A stretch of 64,000 nucleotides of DNA from Alcanivorax sp. S71-1-4 (GCF_009846755.1 NZ_AQOR01000004.1:62001-126000), one strand, 5' to 3'. Positions 14,721 to 24,565 are shown, counted from the stretch's first letter. The notes: generated from the letters alone by a model not told the origin. A program made the numbers and translations.

Positions 14721-15365
14721 ATGATCAAGGTTATGGTGGTCGATGATCATGACCTCGTGCGCACCGGTATTGCGCGCATGTTGGGGGATGTCGAGGGTAT
14801 CCGCGTGCTGGCGCAGGCGGACAGTGGCGAAGAAGCCGTGCGTCTGGCCCGCGACCTGGAGCCGGATGTGGTGCTGATGGACGTCAAGATGCCGGGCATG
14901 GGGGGCCTGGAAGCGACCCGCAAGATGGTCCGCGCCAACGACGGCATCCGTGTCATTGCCGTGACTGTGTGCGAGGAAGAGCCGTTCCCCTCCCGGCTGC
15001 TCAAGGCCGGTGCCGTGGGCTATATCACCAAAGGTGCAGATATTGATGAAATGGTGCGCGCCATCCGGGTGGTGAATGCCGGGCAGCGTTATATCAGCCC
15101 GCATATTGCCCAGGCCATGGCACTGAAACCCTACACACCCGAGGCTACCCCGTTCGAACTGCTGTCCGAGCGGGAGTTGCAGATCATGATGATGATCGTC
15201 AACTGCCACAAGGTGCAGGACATCTCCGACAAGCTCTGCCTGTCACCGAAAACCGTCAATACCTATCGCTACCGCATCTTCGACAAATTGAGCATCACCA
15301 GTGATGTGGAGATGACCTTGCTCGCGGTACGGCATGGTATGCTCGACACCGAATTGGCGGTCTGA
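14721..15365 (+). CDS. gacA: Response regulator GacA/UvrY
   Basis: 214 residues. Receiver domain with acidic pocket Asp8-Asp9, phospho-acceptor Asp54 (VVLMDVKMPG) and Lys near 104 (YITKGA); LuxR-type helix-turn-helix in residues about 148-205 (LSERELQIMMMIV, DISDKLCLSPKTVNTYRYR). GacA, phosphorylated by GacS, activates small RNAs that titrate CsrA/RsmA. The gacA-uvrC-pgsA order is a classic gammaproteobacterial arrangement. A strong Shine-Dalgarno CGGAGA precedes the ATG. Confidence 0.95.
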   Translation: MIKVMVVDDHDLVRTGIARMLGDVEGIRVLAQADSGEEAVRLARDLEPDVVLMDVKMPGMGGLEATRKMVRANDGIRVIAVTVCEEEPFPSRLLKAGAVGYITKGADIDEMVRAIRVVNAGQRYISPHIAQAMALKPYTPEATPFELLSERELQIMMMIVNCHKVQDISDKLCLSPKTVNTYRYRIFDKLSITSDVEMTLLAVRHGMLDTELAV

Positions 15366-15427
15366 CAGCGCTGCTTGCCGGTCGCCAGTGCCCGTTTCGT
15401 TCAATCACTGATGTTTGGCTGACAGAC

Positions 15428-17251
15428 TTGGCGACCGAGTTCGATTCCGCAACGTTCCTCCGGCATTGCAGCCGCAAACCTGGCGTGTACCGCATGCTCG
15501 ATGCGGACGGCAAAGTGCTGTACGTGGGCAAGGCCCGCGATCTGAAAGCGCGGCTGAACAGTTATTTCCAGAAACGTGTCGACGCGGTGAAAACGCGCGC
15601 GCTGGTGGCGCGGGTGGCCGGTGTACAGACCACGGTCACCAGCGACGAAACAGAGGCGCTGCTGCTGGAACAGGCGCTGATCAAAGAGCTGCGGCCGCCG
15701 TACAACGTTTTGCTGCGCGATGACAAATCCTATCCCTATATCCGCATCAGTGTGGAGCAGACGTTTCCGCGCGTCGGGTTTCATCGTGGCAAACGCAAGG
15801 AGGGCACGCGTTATTTCGGCCCGTACCCCAGTGCCGGCAGCGTGCGTGAAGCACTGAATGTGGTGGAGAAGGTGTTCCGCCTGCGCAATTGCCGTGACAG
15901 CTTTTTCCGCAACCGCACGCGCCCCTGTCTGCAATACCAGATCAAGCGCTGCACTGCGCCCTGTGTCGGGCTGGTCAGCGAGGAGGACTATCGCCGGCAG
16001 GTCGCCCTGGCCATCGACTTTCTCGACGGCCGCGACGCGCAGGTGACCAGTGCGCTGGAGCAGCGCATGGCGGCCGCGGCCGAGGCGCTGGATTTTGAGC
16101 GGGCCGCGGAATTGCGCGATCAGATCGCCGCCATCCGGCTGGTGCAGCAGAAGCAGTATGTCGATACCGACCGGGGCGACGTGGACGTGATTGCCGTGCT
16201 GGCGCGACACGGCCTGGCGGTGGTGGAAATCCTGGTGGTGCGCCAGGGCAGGGTGCTGGGGCATCACAGCCATTTCCCCCGGGTGCGCGCGGATGACGAT
16301 GAAGCAGAAATCCTCGAGGCATTCCTGTCGCAGTATTACCTGGGCGACAGCGGCGACCTGGCGTTGCCCGCCGAGGTGATTGTCGACCGCCCGGTGGAGA
16401 GCCTGGGCGCGCTGGCCGACGCGCTACGCGCTGCGAAAGGGCGCAAAGTGCGTTTCGCCAGCGCGGTGCGTGGCGAACGCCTGGCGTGGCTGCGCATGGC
16501 ACGGGAAAACGCCGAGCAGACGATCATCACCCAGCTCACCAGTCGCGATAACATGGCCCAGCGCTACGCGGCGCTGGCTGAATTGCTGGCCATGCCCACG
16601 CCCCCGGCACGCATCGAGTGCTTCGACATCAGCCACACAGGGGGCGAGCAGGCCGTGGCGTCCTGCGTCGTGTTCGGGCCAGAAGGGGCGATCAAGGGTG
16701 ATTATCGCCGCTTCAATGTGGCGCCGGCGCAGGGCGGTGATGATTACGCCGCGCTGGCCGAGGCGGTGACACGCCGCTATCAGCGCGTGACGCGTGAAGG
16801 CAAGGCATTGCCGGAGCTGTTGCTGATCGATGGCGGCAAAGGACAGGTAAAAAGCGTGATGACCGCCCTGGAAAGCATCGGCCTGGGGCACATGTACGTG
16901 CTCGGTATCAGCAAGGGGCCGTCACGCAGGGCCGGGCTGGAAGTGCTGCATCGCAGCGACGGGCGTGAGTTGACACCGCCGGCGGACAGCCCCGCCTTGC
17001 ACCTGTTGCAGCAAGTGCGGGATGAAGCGCACCGCTTTGCGATCACCGGCCACCGGGCCCGGCGCGGCAAGGCGCGCAACGCCTCTGTGCTGGAGGAAAT
17101 ACCCGGTATCGGGCCGCGCCGCCGGCAGCAGTTGCTGCATCATTTCGGTGGCCTGCAGCAGTTGCGCAACGCGTCGGTCGAGTCGCTGGCGGGCGCGCCT
17201 GGCATCAGCCGGGGTATGGCAGAATCCATCTATGCCTGGTTGCATGAATGA
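15428..17251 (+). CDS. uvrC: Excinuclease ABC subunit C
   Basis: 607 residues from a TTG start at 15428. N-terminal GIY-YIG nuclease (PGVYRMLDADGKVLYVGKA), UVR motif near residue 205-235 (RMAAAAEALDFERAAELRDQI) that contacts UvrB, RNase H-like second nuclease (CFDISHTGGEQAVASCVVF, LLLIDGGKGQ) and a C-terminal double helix-hairpin-helix (IPGIGPRRRQQLLHHFG). It makes the two incisions in nucleotide excision repair. Full length for the family. Confidence 0.96.
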   Translation: MATEFDSATFLRHCSRKPGVYRMLDADGKVLYVGKARDLKARLNSYFQKRVDAVKTRALVARVAGVQTTVTSDETEALLLEQALIKELRPPYNVLLRDDKSYPYIRISVEQTFPRVGFHRGKRKEGTRYFGPYPSAGSVREALNVVEKVFRLRNCRDSFFRNRTRPCLQYQIKRCTAPCVGLVSEEDYRRQVALAIDFLDGRDAQVTSALEQRMAAAAEALDFERAAELRDQIAAIRLVQQKQYVDTDRGDVDVIAVLARHGLAVVEILVVRQGRVLGHHSHFPRVRADDDEAEILEAFLSQYYLGDSGDLALPAEVIVDRPVESLGALADALRAAKGRKVRFASAVRGERLAWLRMARENAEQTIITQLTSRDNMAQRYAALAELLAMPTPPARIECFDISHTGGEQAVASCVVFGPEGAIKGDYRRFNVAPAQGGDDYAALAEAVTRRYQRVTREGKALPELLLIDGGKGQVKSVMTALESIGLGHMYVLGISKGPSRRAGLEVLHRSDGRELTPPADSPALHLLQQVRDEAHRFAITGHRARRGKARNASVLEEIPGIGPRRRQQLLHHFGGLQQLRNASVESLAGAPGISRGMAESIYAWLHE

Positions 17252-17385
17252 CAGGCCGGATGGCCAGCCGTGATTGCCCGGGCAGATTGCTGCATAATGG
17301 CGCGCTGCCCACAGGGGCATTCCTGTCCTGCCAGCCGGCACGCAGGAAGTACGACCCACTCTGATCAAAAATGAGCCCGTAATGC

Positions 17386-17997
17386 ATGCCGGATAACCAT
17401 AACGCGCCACCAAGCCTGAACCTGCCGAATCTGATGACCCTGGCGCGGCTGCTGTCGATTCCGGTGTTCGTCGGTGCCTTTTATCTCCCGCTGAGCTGGA
17501 GTGGCTGGCTGGCGGCAGGCATCTTCCTGGTGGCCGGCATCACAGACTGGCTGGACGGTTACCTGGCGCGCCGCATGCAGCTCACCAGCCGTTTCGGGGC
17601 TTTTCTGGACCCGGTGGCGGACAAGCTCATGGTGGCTGCCGCCCTGGTGCTGCTGGTGCAGAACCATGGCACTGCCTGGATGGCGATCCCGGCGCTGGTG
17701 ATCATCTCCCGCGAAATCGCGGTCTCGGCATTGCGGGAATGGATGGCGGAAATCGGCCAGCGGGCGAGGGTGGCCGTCAGCTGGGTGGGCAAGGTGAAGA
17801 CCGTGGTACAGATCATCGCCATCACCGCTCTGCTGGTACAGACACCCGGCAAGACCAAGGCGGGCGACCTGCTGATGACCTGGGACCTGTGGGTGTCCTA
17901 CACGCTGTTGTATGTGGCGACGGTGCTGACGCTGATGTCGATGATGAGCTACCTGCGCGCAGCGTGGCCAGAGCTGTGGCCTGGCCGAAAAGGCTAA
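17386..17997 (+). CDS. pgsA: CDP-diacylglycerol-glycerol-3-phosphate 3-phosphatidyltransferase
   Basis: 203 residues. The CDP-alcohol phosphatidyltransferase signature DWLDGYLARRMQ...SRFGAFLDPVADK is complete, with the metal-binding Asp residues. Several membrane helices follow. The enzyme makes phosphatidylglycerol phosphate, the first committed step to PG and cardiolipin. Downstream of uvrC with a 134-nt gap, so it may have its own promoter. Confidence 0.95.
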   Translation: MPDNHNAPPSLNLPNLMTLARLLSIPVFVGAFYLPLSWSGWLAAGIFLVAGITDWLDGYLARRMQLTSRFGAFLDPVADKLMVAAALVLLVQNHGTAWMAIPALVIISREIAVSALREWMAEIGQRARVAVSWVGKVKTVVQIIAITALLVQTPGKTKAGDLLMTWDLWVSYTLLYVATVLTLMSMMSYLRAAWPELWPGRKG

Positions 17998-18064
17998 AAA
18001 GGCAGCAATTTCCGATGCTGGCGCTCAAAGATTCGGCACTTGAACGGCGAAACGGAATGTTGGC

Positions 18065-18092
18065 TTGACAGGGTGATGACCTGCGGTAGAAT
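18065..18092 (+). promoter_or_regulatory. Sigma-70-type promoter of the tRNA cluster
   Basis: TTGACA at 18065-18070 and TAGAAT at 18087-18092 with a 16-bp spacer, followed by a GC-rich discriminator (CCTCGCCGC), typical of stable-RNA promoters. It lies about 80 nt before tRNA-Gly. Confidence 0.75.
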
Positions 18093-18172
18093 CCTCGCCG
18101 CTGTCAGGGCATTGCCATACAGGCGATATCCGGGCGATGATGGACCTCCGTTATCGGCAGCAAACACAATAC

Positions 18173-18248
18173 GCGGGAATAGCTCAGTTGGTAGAGCGCA
18201 ACCTTGCCAAGGTTGAGGTCGCGAGTTCGAACCTCGTTTCCCGCTCCA
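18173..18248 (+). tRNA. glyT: tRNA-Gly (GCC)
   Basis: 76 nt with encoded CCA. Acceptor GCGGGAA pairs with TTCCCGC, D arm AGCTCAGTTGGTAGAGC, anticodon loop CTTGCCAAG with GCC, T arm with TTCGAAC. First of three tRNA genes in the cluster. Confidence 0.96.
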
Positions 18249-18290
18249 GATTCAGACCAGGCCCGCGCCAGCCGGCGCGGACCGGTCAGA

Positions 18291-18319
18291 AACCTCGGCC
18301 CAACCGGGGTTTTTGTTTT
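18291..18319 (+). terminator. Terminator-like hairpin after tRNA-Gly
   Basis: AACCTCGG and CCGGGGTT form a stem (one G-T pair) around CCCAA, followed by TTTGTTTT. It could end part of the transcripts after tRNA-Gly. Confidence 0.5.
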
Positions 18320-18367
18320 CCGGGGCAGTGCTTTTTCGGTACAGGTTTCCCGGTAATCCAGTTTCAC

Positions 18368-18441
18368 GGCGCGGTGGCAGAGTGGTTATGCAGCGGACTG
18401 CAACTCCGTATACGCCGGTTCGATTCCGACCCGCGCCTCCA
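18368..18441 (+). tRNA. cysT: tRNA-Cys (GCA)
   Basis: 74 nt with encoded CCA. Acceptor GGCGCGG pairs with CCGCGCC, anticodon GCA in GGACTGCAACTCC, T loop TTCGATT. Discriminator T as expected for tRNA-Cys. Confidence 0.96.
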
Positions 18442-18499
18442 TATCATTAAAGCAGTCCTGAAGCAGTTTCCGGGCCGGACATCCGGACCGGCTCACCCT

Positions 18500-18586
18500 G
18501 CCCGGGTGGCGAAATTGGTAGACGCATGGGACTTAAAATCCCTTGTCCTTCGGGGCGTGCGGGTTCGAGTCCCGCCCCGGGCACCA
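18500..18586 (+). tRNA. leuZ: tRNA-Leu (TAA)
   Basis: 87 nt class II tRNA with encoded CCA. Acceptor GCCCGGG pairs with CCCGGGC, anticodon TAA in GGGACTTAAAATCCC, long variable arm TGTCCTTCGGGGCGT, T loop TTCGAGT and A discriminator. Confidence 0.96.
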
Positions 18587-18632
18587 GATGCTCGACCTGC
18601 CAGCGAAATGCCAACTCCGTCACAATCCCCAT

Positions 18633-18652
18633 GATGCCATCATAATGGCATC
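18633..18652 (+). terminator. Hairpin downstream of the tRNA cluster
   Basis: GATGCCAT and ATGGCATC form an 8-bp perfect stem with loop CATA, 46 nt after tRNA-Leu. No T run follows, so it may be a processing or stability element rather than a true terminator. Confidence 0.4.
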
Positions 18653-18847
18653 ACAAAACCCTTATAAATCAGCAGCCTGAAAGCGCTTTTTGAAGCATTT
18701 TCTTTATTGTCTCGCCTTGATTGTATCTGCTAGCCTACGACATTCGGCTGACCATGATGTCATCCGCCAGAACAACTATTTCAACCGCCCCCAAGGCGGT
18801 GACTACGGGAACGGCCTGCCGCAGGGCACGTTGTTGAGGGGACCCTG

Positions 18848-21800
18848 ATGAACTGGTTTACCAATCTGTCCATCCGGCTGAAGATCCTGTCGGTGGCCGC
18901 GATGGGCATTCTGGCGTTTCTGGCCTATTTCGTTTACGGCTTTTATAACAACGAAGCCAACATTCGCCAGATCTCCGTCATCGAGCAAACCGACGTTCCG
19001 GTGCTGGAGAATATCAACGAAAGCAATCTCGCCTACGCCGCTGTGCGCGAAGCCTTTATTCAGGCGCTGAACCAGGAAAATGATGAATTGTTCGTCGAGG
19101 CCCATAGCCTGGCCTGGCGCTACAAGGAAGCACTGAGCCGCATTGCGGATATCAACCCCACCGTGCATGACGATGTCGAAGCCTTGATCGAGCTGGTCGA
19201 CAGCTATCTGGCCGAAGCGGATGCGCTGGCGCAGTTGACCATGAGCCATACTGCGTCGCCGCAGGTTATCGAGACCCAGCGCCAGCGTGTGCTGGCCTTG
19301 CAGGCGCAATACGAGGCGCGTCAACGCGCTTTTGAGCAGGGGCGTTACGAGGCATTTCGCAACAAGCTCAGTGTCTCGCGAGAAGACAGCCGCGACATGC
19401 AGTATGTCGGGCTGGGCGTCAGCATTCTGACGTTTGTGCTGCTGAGCCTGATCGCCTGGCGCGTGACCCGCAGCATTACCAAGGGGCTGCGCTACGCGGT
19501 GGTGGCCGCAGATGATATTGCCCAGGGTAACTGGGACGCCGATATCCAGGTGCGCAGCCGCGATGAAACCGGGCGGCTGCTGTATGCCATTCGGCGCATG
19601 CGTGACGCGCTCAAGACTGCGCGCGATGAAGACCGGCGCAGTGAGCGCCTGAAAAGCCAGCTGGCCGAATTCAACGACACCATGCGCGGCGACATGACGC
19701 TGCAGCAGTTGGGCAACAACGTCCTCAATTATATGGTGCCGGCCATGCATGCCCAGGTCGGTGCCTTTTACATGTTCGATGACCAGAGCGGCACTCTGCG
19801 CCTGAACAGCTCCCACGCCATGGAGCGTCGCAAGCATCTGGCCGGTGATTTCAGCCTCGGTGAAGGGCTGGTGGGCCAGTGCGCGCTGGAACAGAAACAG
19901 ATACTGCTCAGCCGTGTGCCGGAGGATTATCTCAGCGTCACCTCCGCGACCGGGTCGGCCACACCGCGCAATGTGATCGTCACACCGATCGTGCATGAGG
20001 ATGAGCTCAAGGGCGTGATCGAGGTGGCCGCCTTCCGCGAGTTCGACGAAGACGATCTCAACTTCCTGCAACAGGCCGTGCGCGCGCTGGCGATCTCTGT
20101 GCACACGGCGCAGAGCCGCGTGCGCTTGGCGCAGATGCTGGAGCAGACCCGCCTGCAGGCCCAGGAGCTGGAGCAGCAGAAAAAGGAGCTGGGGCAGGTC
20201 AATGCCGATCTGGAGCAGCAGGCGATGGATCTGTCTGCCTCCGAGTCGCGTCTGCAGCAGCAGCAGGAAGAACTGAAAGCCATCAACGAGGAACTGGAGG
20301 CCCAGACCCAGGCGCTGCGTGCCTCGGAAGAAAGCCTGCAGGCGCAGCAGGAAGAATTGCGTGTCACCAATGAGGAGCTGGAAGCCCAGGCGCGGCTGAT
20401 GTCGGAGCAGAAGGCCGAGGTGACGAAGAAGAACCGTGAACTGGAACTGTTGCGGCAGGAGCTGGAAGAGAAAGTGCGTGAGCTGGAGATGTCCTCGCGC
20501 TACAAGTCCGAGTTCCTGTCCACCATGTCGCACGAGTTGCGCACGCCGCTGAACAGCATCCTGATCCTGTCCAATGCGCTGAGTGAAAACAAGCGCGGCA
20601 ACCTGGATGAAAAGCAGGTCGAGCATGCCTCGGTGATCTATTCCGCCGGTACCGACCTGCTGTCGCTGATCAACGATATCCTCGACATCTCCAAGATCGA
20701 GGAAGGCAAGATGGAGCTGGTGATCGACGATATCAGCCCACAGGAATTGTCTGAGCATTTCCGGCGCAACTTCTCCCACGTGGCCGAGAACCGGGGCCTG
20801 TCGTTCCACGTCCAGGTCGAAGACAACATGCCGGGGCACTTCTTCACTGACCGTCAACGGCTGGAGCAGGTGCTCAAGAACATGCTCTCCAACGCGCTCA
20901 AGTTCACCGAACAGGGCAGTGTCACGCTGAAGCTGGACGTGCCGGCCGAGGACGAGCGGCTGCCGTCGCGGCATCTGGTCAAGGGCGAGACAATGCGTTT
21001 CTCGGTGATCGATACCGGCATCGGGATCGCACCGGACAAACAGCAACTCATTTTTGAGGCGTTCCAGCAGGCCGACGGCACCACCAGCCGCAAGTACGGC
21101 GGCACCGGCCTGGGGCTGACCATCTCGCGCGAACTGGCACGGCTGCTGGGCGGTGAGATCGCCATCCACAGTGATGGCGAAGGGCAGGGCTCCACTTTCA
21201 TGCTGTACCTGCCGATTGGCAGCGCCGATACCGTCGAGGTCGATGCGGAAGCCGAGCAGCCGCCGTCGCCGCTTGGCGCGATGCTGGCCGAGATCGTGCA
21301 GCCGCTGCCGGAGGATGGCTTCCTGGTGCGCGAAAAAAGCGTGCTGATCATCGAGGACGACACCGACTTCGCCAACGTGCTGGTCGATCTGGCCGCTGAC
21401 TATGGCCTGGAAGGGCACGTCTGCGCCGACGGCGAAAGCGGGCTGGAATATGCACGCCATTACCGCCCCAGCGCCATCATCCTGGACATCGGCCTGCCGG
21501 GCATGGACGGTTGGGAAGTGATGGAGCGGCTCAAGGCCGACCCGCGCAGCAAGGATATCCCGGTGCATTTCCTGTCCGGCAAGGACGAACGAAAGAAAGC
21601 ACTGGACCTCGGCGCCATCGATTTTCTCACCAAGCCGGTCAACAAGGACCAGATACTGGGCGCCTTTGCCAAGATCGAGACGGCCATTGCCAAGAATGTG
21701 CGCCGGTTGCTGGTGGTGGAGGACAGCGAAATCCAGCACGAGGGCATTCGCGAGCTGTTTGACCAGAAAGGGGTGGAAATCACCGCCGCCACCAACGGCA

Positions 21801-22504
21801 CCGATGCGCTGCACGCGCTGCGCAACCAGGTCTTCGATTGCATGATCCTCGACCTGACGTTGCCGGACATGAGCGGTTTCGAATTGCTGGAAACGATCCA
21901 CAACAGTGCGGATTACGACAGTGTCCCGGTGATCATCTATACCGGCAAGGACCTGACCCGTGAGGAAGAGGCGCAACTGCGCAAATACGCGGACCGTATC
22001 ATCCTGAAGACCGAGCGTTCCTCGGAGCGGCTGCTCAATGAAGCTTCGCTGTTCCTGCACTGGCTGGAATCGACATTGCCGGGCCACTCGCGCAATGCCG
22101 CGCAGGCAGTCGAGCACCGTGATGATGTGTTCGAAGACAAGCGTCTGCTGCTGGTGGACGATGACATGCGCAATATCTATGCGTTGTCCGCCCAACTGGA
22201 AGAACTCGGCTTTGACATTACCATTGCCAACAATGGCCGCGAGGCGCTGGAAGCCCTGGACGAGGCGCCAGACATGGACATCGTGCTGATGGACATCATG
22301 ATGCCGGAAATGGACGGCTACCAGGCCATGGGCGAGATCCGCAAGCAGGATCGTTTCGGGCGGCTGCCGATCCTGGCCCTGACCGCCAAGGCAATGAAGG
22401 ACGACCGCGCCAAGTGCATTGAGGCCGGCGCAAACGACTACTGTTCGAAACCGATCGACATGGCCAAGCTGACGTCCCTGATGCGGGTGTGGTTGCACAA
22501 ATGA
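18848..22504 (+). CDS. Hybrid sensor histidine kinase (HAMP-GAF-HisKA-HATPase-3xREC)
   Basis: 1218 residues. A membrane helix (about 12-30), a periplasmic helical sensor region with MCP/NIT-like acidic helices, a second helix (about 180-202), HAMP, then a GAF domain (about 285-425). A long coiled coil of repeated ELxAQxQALRASEE-type units (about 430-545) leads to the kinase core with His562 (SHELRTPLNS) and ATPase boxes (NMLSNALKFTE, DTGIGI, GGTGLGL). Three receiver domains follow with acceptor Asp880, Asp1002 and Asp1149. Starts the signalling operon; its stop overlaps CheR as ATGA. The signal sensed is unknown. Confidence 0.94.
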   Translation: MNWFTNLSIRLKILSVAAMGILAFLAYFVYGFYNNEANIRQISVIEQTDVPVLENINESNLAYAAVREAFIQALNQENDELFVEAHSLAWRYKEALSRIADINPTVHDDVEALIELVDSYLAEADALAQLTMSHTASPQVIETQRQRVLALQAQYEARQRAFEQGRYEAFRNKLSVSREDSRDMQYVGLGVSILTFVLLSLIAWRVTRSITKGLRYAVVAADDIAQGNWDADIQVRSRDETGRLLYAIRRMRDALKTARDEDRRSERLKSQLAEFNDTMRGDMTLQQLGNNVLNYMVPAMHAQVGAFYMFDDQSGTLRLNSSHAMERRKHLAGDFSLGEGLVGQCALEQKQILLSRVPEDYLSVTSATGSATPRNVIVTPIVHEDELKGVIEVAAFREFDEDDLNFLQQAVRALAISVHTAQSRVRLAQMLEQTRLQAQELEQQKKELGQVNADLEQQAMDLSASESRLQQQQEELKAINEELEAQTQALRASEESLQAQQEELRVTNEELEAQARLMSEQKAEVTKKNRELELLRQELEEKVRELEMSSRYKSEFLSTMSHELRTPLNSILILSNALSENKRGNLDEKQVEHASVIYSAGTDLLSLINDILDISKIEEGKMELVIDDISPQELSEHFRRNFSHVAENRGLSFHVQVEDNMPGHFFTDRQRLEQVLKNMLSNALKFTEQGSVTLKLDVPAEDERLPSRHLVKGETMRFSVIDTGIGIAPDKQQLIFEAFQQADGTTSRKYGGTGLGLTISRELARLLGGEIAIHSDGEGQGSTFMLYLPIGSADTVEVDAEAEQPPSPLGAMLAEIVQPLPEDGFLVREKSVLIIEDDTDFANVLVDLAADYGLEGHVCADGESGLEYARHYRPSAIILDIGLPGMDGWEVMERLKADPRSKDIPVHFLSGKDERKKALDLGAIDFLTKPVNKDQILGAFAKIETAIAKNVRRLLVVEDSEIQHEGIRELFDQKGVEITAATNGTDALHALRNQVFDCMILDLTLPDMSGFELLETIHNSADYDSVPVIIYTGKDLTREEEAQLRKYADRIILKTERSSERLLNEASLFLHWLESTLPGHSRNAAQAVEHRDDVFEDKRLLLVDDDMRNIYALSAQLEELGFDITIANNGREALEALDEAPDMDIVLMDIMMPEMDGYQAMGEIRKQDRFGRLPILALTAKAMKDDRAKCIEAGANDYCSKPIDMAKLTSLMRVWLHK

Positions 22505-23409
22505 GCGAAGAACCGGTAGCGCCCTGTCAGGCACGGCCCGGCGAACCGCCGGTGCAGGTGACCGATGAGCAGGTGAACATCGAGGATATCGAGATACGGT
22601 TGCTGCTGGAGGCGATCTACCAGCTTTACGGCTACGACTTCCGCAGCTACAGCAAGGCATCACTGCGGCGCCGGGTCATGCACCGGCTGGGCATGTCCGG
22701 GCTGCCGTCAATCATGGCCATGACCGACCGGGTGCTGCGCGACCAGGCTTTTTTCGTCACGCTGCTGAACGATCTCACGGTGAATGTCACCGAGATGTTC
22801 CGCGACCCCGAGTTCTACCGCGCCTTCCGCGAGGAAGTCGTGCCGGTACTGAAGACGTTCCCGTTCATCAAGATCTGGCATGCCGGCTGCGCCACGGGTG
22901 AAGAAATCTACAGCATGGCGATCCTGCTGGAAGAAGAGGGGCTGTTCGACCGCGCCATGCTGTATGCCACGGACATCGACAAGAATGTCCTGGCGGCGGC
23001 GAAGAAAGGTATCTATTCCTACGCCGCCATCAAGGTTTACAGCGACAACTATCGTCGCGCGGGGGGCAAGGCATCCCTGGCGGATTACTACACCGCCAAG
23101 TACGACGGCGTGATCATGGACCAGCGCCTGAAGCGCAATATCGTCTTCGCCGACCACGACCTGGCCACGGACCAGGTGTTCGGTGAAATGAACGTGATTG
23201 TCTGCCGCAATGTCCTGATCTACTTTGACCGGGACCTGCAGCAGCGCGTTTTCAGACTGTTCCGCGACAGCCTGGATATGGGCGGTTATCTGTGCCTGGG
23301 CACCAAGGAAAGCCTGCGGTTTTCCGGGTGTGAAGAGCATTTTGAGCCGGTGGTGGGGGATCTGCGCATCTTCCGCAAGCGGCAGTTGATGAAAAGAGAT
23401 ACGCGATGA
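22501..23409 (+). CDS. cheR: CheR-type protein-glutamate methyltransferase
   Basis: 302 residues from ATG 22501 overlapping the kinase stop. CheR all-alpha N-terminal region (YQLYGYDFRSYSKASLRRRV) and SAM-binding domain (IWHAGCATGEEIYSMAILL, ATDIDKNVLAAAKKGIY, VIVCRNVLIYFD). The N-R-R-like motif and NVTEMFRD match the family (usually NxTxFFRD). No MCP gene is present nearby, so the methylated partner may be the sensor helices of the hybrid kinase itself; that is inference. Confidence 0.92.
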   Translation: MSEEPVAPCQARPGEPPVQVTDEQVNIEDIEIRLLLEAIYQLYGYDFRSYSKASLRRRVMHRLGMSGLPSIMAMTDRVLRDQAFFVTLLNDLTVNVTEMFRDPEFYRAFREEVVPVLKTFPFIKIWHAGCATGEEIYSMAILLEEEGLFDRAMLYATDIDKNVLAAAKKGIYSYAAIKVYSDNYRRAGGKASLADYYTAKYDGVIMDQRLKRNIVFADHDLATDQVFGEMNVIVCRNVLIYFDRDLQQRVFRLFRDSLDMGGYLCLGTKESLRFSGCEEHFEPVVGDLRIFRKRQLMKRDTR

Positions 23410-23873
23410 TTGAGCAAAGCATACTGATGGTGGATGACCAGCCGGCGAATCTGGTCTCTCTGGACGCTATCCTGGAAGCGCCCGAGCGTCGTCTGCTCAA
23501 GGCGCATTCCGGCCCGGAGGCGCTGAAGATTCTGCTCAAGGAAGATATCTCGCTGGTGTTGCTGGACGTGCAGATGCCGGGTATGGACGGTTTCGAGGTG
23601 GCCGAGCTGATGCGCCAGCGCAAAGACACGCAGACCATTCCGATCATCTTTGTCACCGCCATCAGCAAAGAGCAGAAGTATGTTTTCCAGGGTTACCAGG
23701 CCGGGGCGGTCGATTACCTGTTCAAACCGCTTGATCCGCTGATCCTGCAGAGCAAGGTCAACTTCTTCCTGCAACTGGACCGCCAGCGGCGCGAGTTGCA
23801 GGCGAAGCTCAAGGAGGCGCAGGCTTATCGGGCGGCGTACGAAGCGGAAAAACAGCGCGGCCAGAAAAACTGA
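23406..23873 (+). CDS. Single-domain response regulator with C-terminal coiled coil
   Basis: 155 residues. Receiver with Asp10-Asp11, acceptor Asp54 ([10 protein letters not shown]), Thr/Ala switch IIFVTAIS and Lys in YLFKPLD. After residue 120 there is a short charged helix (LDRQRRELQAKLKEAQAYR) but no output domain. Its receiver is a close paralogue of the one at 24562-25704 (both contain [17 protein letters not shown] and [10 protein letters not shown]). Probably a phosphate shuttle or partner-binding regulator. ATGA overlap with cheR. Confidence 0.9.
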   Translation: MIEQSILMVDDQPANLVSLDAILEAPERRLLKAHSGPEALKILLKEDISLVLLDVQMPGMDGFEVAELMRQRKDTQTIPIIFVTAISKEQKYVFQGYQAGAVDYLFKPLDPLILQSKVNFFLQLDRQRRELQAKLKEAQAYRAAYEAEKQRGQKN

Positions 23874-23980
23874 CAGCATCATGATGGCCGCACGGATGCA
23901 ACACGGCATGGAGCAGCTCAGGCGTCGCGTTTGGGGGGCAGACCCAACGGGGGCAGCGGCGCACTGAATAGAGAAGGTTT

Positions 23981-24565
23981 ATGTCCCGACAACGCATCAA
24001 GGCAGTGGTAATGGGCGCGTCCTGGGGCGGGCTGGAGGCCTATACAGCCGTGCTGGGCAGGTTGCCCGCCACCTTGCCTGTGCCCGTGCTGCTGGTACAG
24101 CACCAGCATCCCACTGCCGGTGACAAACTGCCCTGGTTGCTGGACACCCGTACCGCCATGCGGGTCATGTCGGCCCAGGACAAGACTGCGCTGGAGCCTG
24201 GCTGCGTGTATGTCGCGCCGCCCGGTTATCACATGCTGGTGGATAGTGACCACACGGTATGTTATTCACTGGCAGCGCCGGTGAATTATTCGCGGCCATC
24301 GATCGACGAGCTCTTTTACTCCGCAGGCCATGTCTACGGCCACGGGTTGCTCGCGGTTATCCTGACCGGCGCCAATGAAGACGGTGCGGCAGGCATAAAA
24401 TACATAAAACAACGCGGGGGAATCACCGTGGCGCAGTCGCCACTGACGGCAGAAGCCCAGGCCATGCCCCAGTCGGCCATTGATACCGGCTGTGTCGACT
24501 GGGTGCGCGACCTGCCCGACATCGGTGATTTCGTGGTGGAACAGGTTTTCGGGTTGCAGGAATGA
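23981..24565 (+). CDS. cheB: CheB-type methylesterase domain, no receiver
   Basis: 194 residues comprising only the catalytic domain of CheB. Motifs: GASWGG with nucleophile Ser14, QHQH with His41, and LTGANEDGAAG with the catalytic Asp. Without the usual N-terminal receiver, its activity cannot be controlled by direct phosphorylation and may depend on the stand-alone receivers encoded on both sides. A 107-nt gap separates it from the gene before it; it overlaps the next gene by four bases. Confidence 0.9.
   Translation: MSRQRIKAVVMGASWGGLEAYTAVLGRLPATLPVPVLLVQHQHPTAGDKLPWLLDTRTAMRVMSAQDKTALEPGCVYVAPPGYHMLVDSDHTVCYSLAAPVNYSRPSIDELFYSAGHVYGHGLLAVILTGANEDGAAGIKYIKQRGGITVAQSPLTAEAQAMPQSAIDTGCVDWVRDLPDIGDFVVEQVFGLQE

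Noticed and set aside
18803-22663. Long open frame of 1286 codons on the minus strand opposite the hybrid kinase
   Set aside because: It mirrors the kinase, which has complete domains and catalytic residues; the antisense translation is rich in His/Gln/Leu runs typical of a shadow of high-GC coding DNA.
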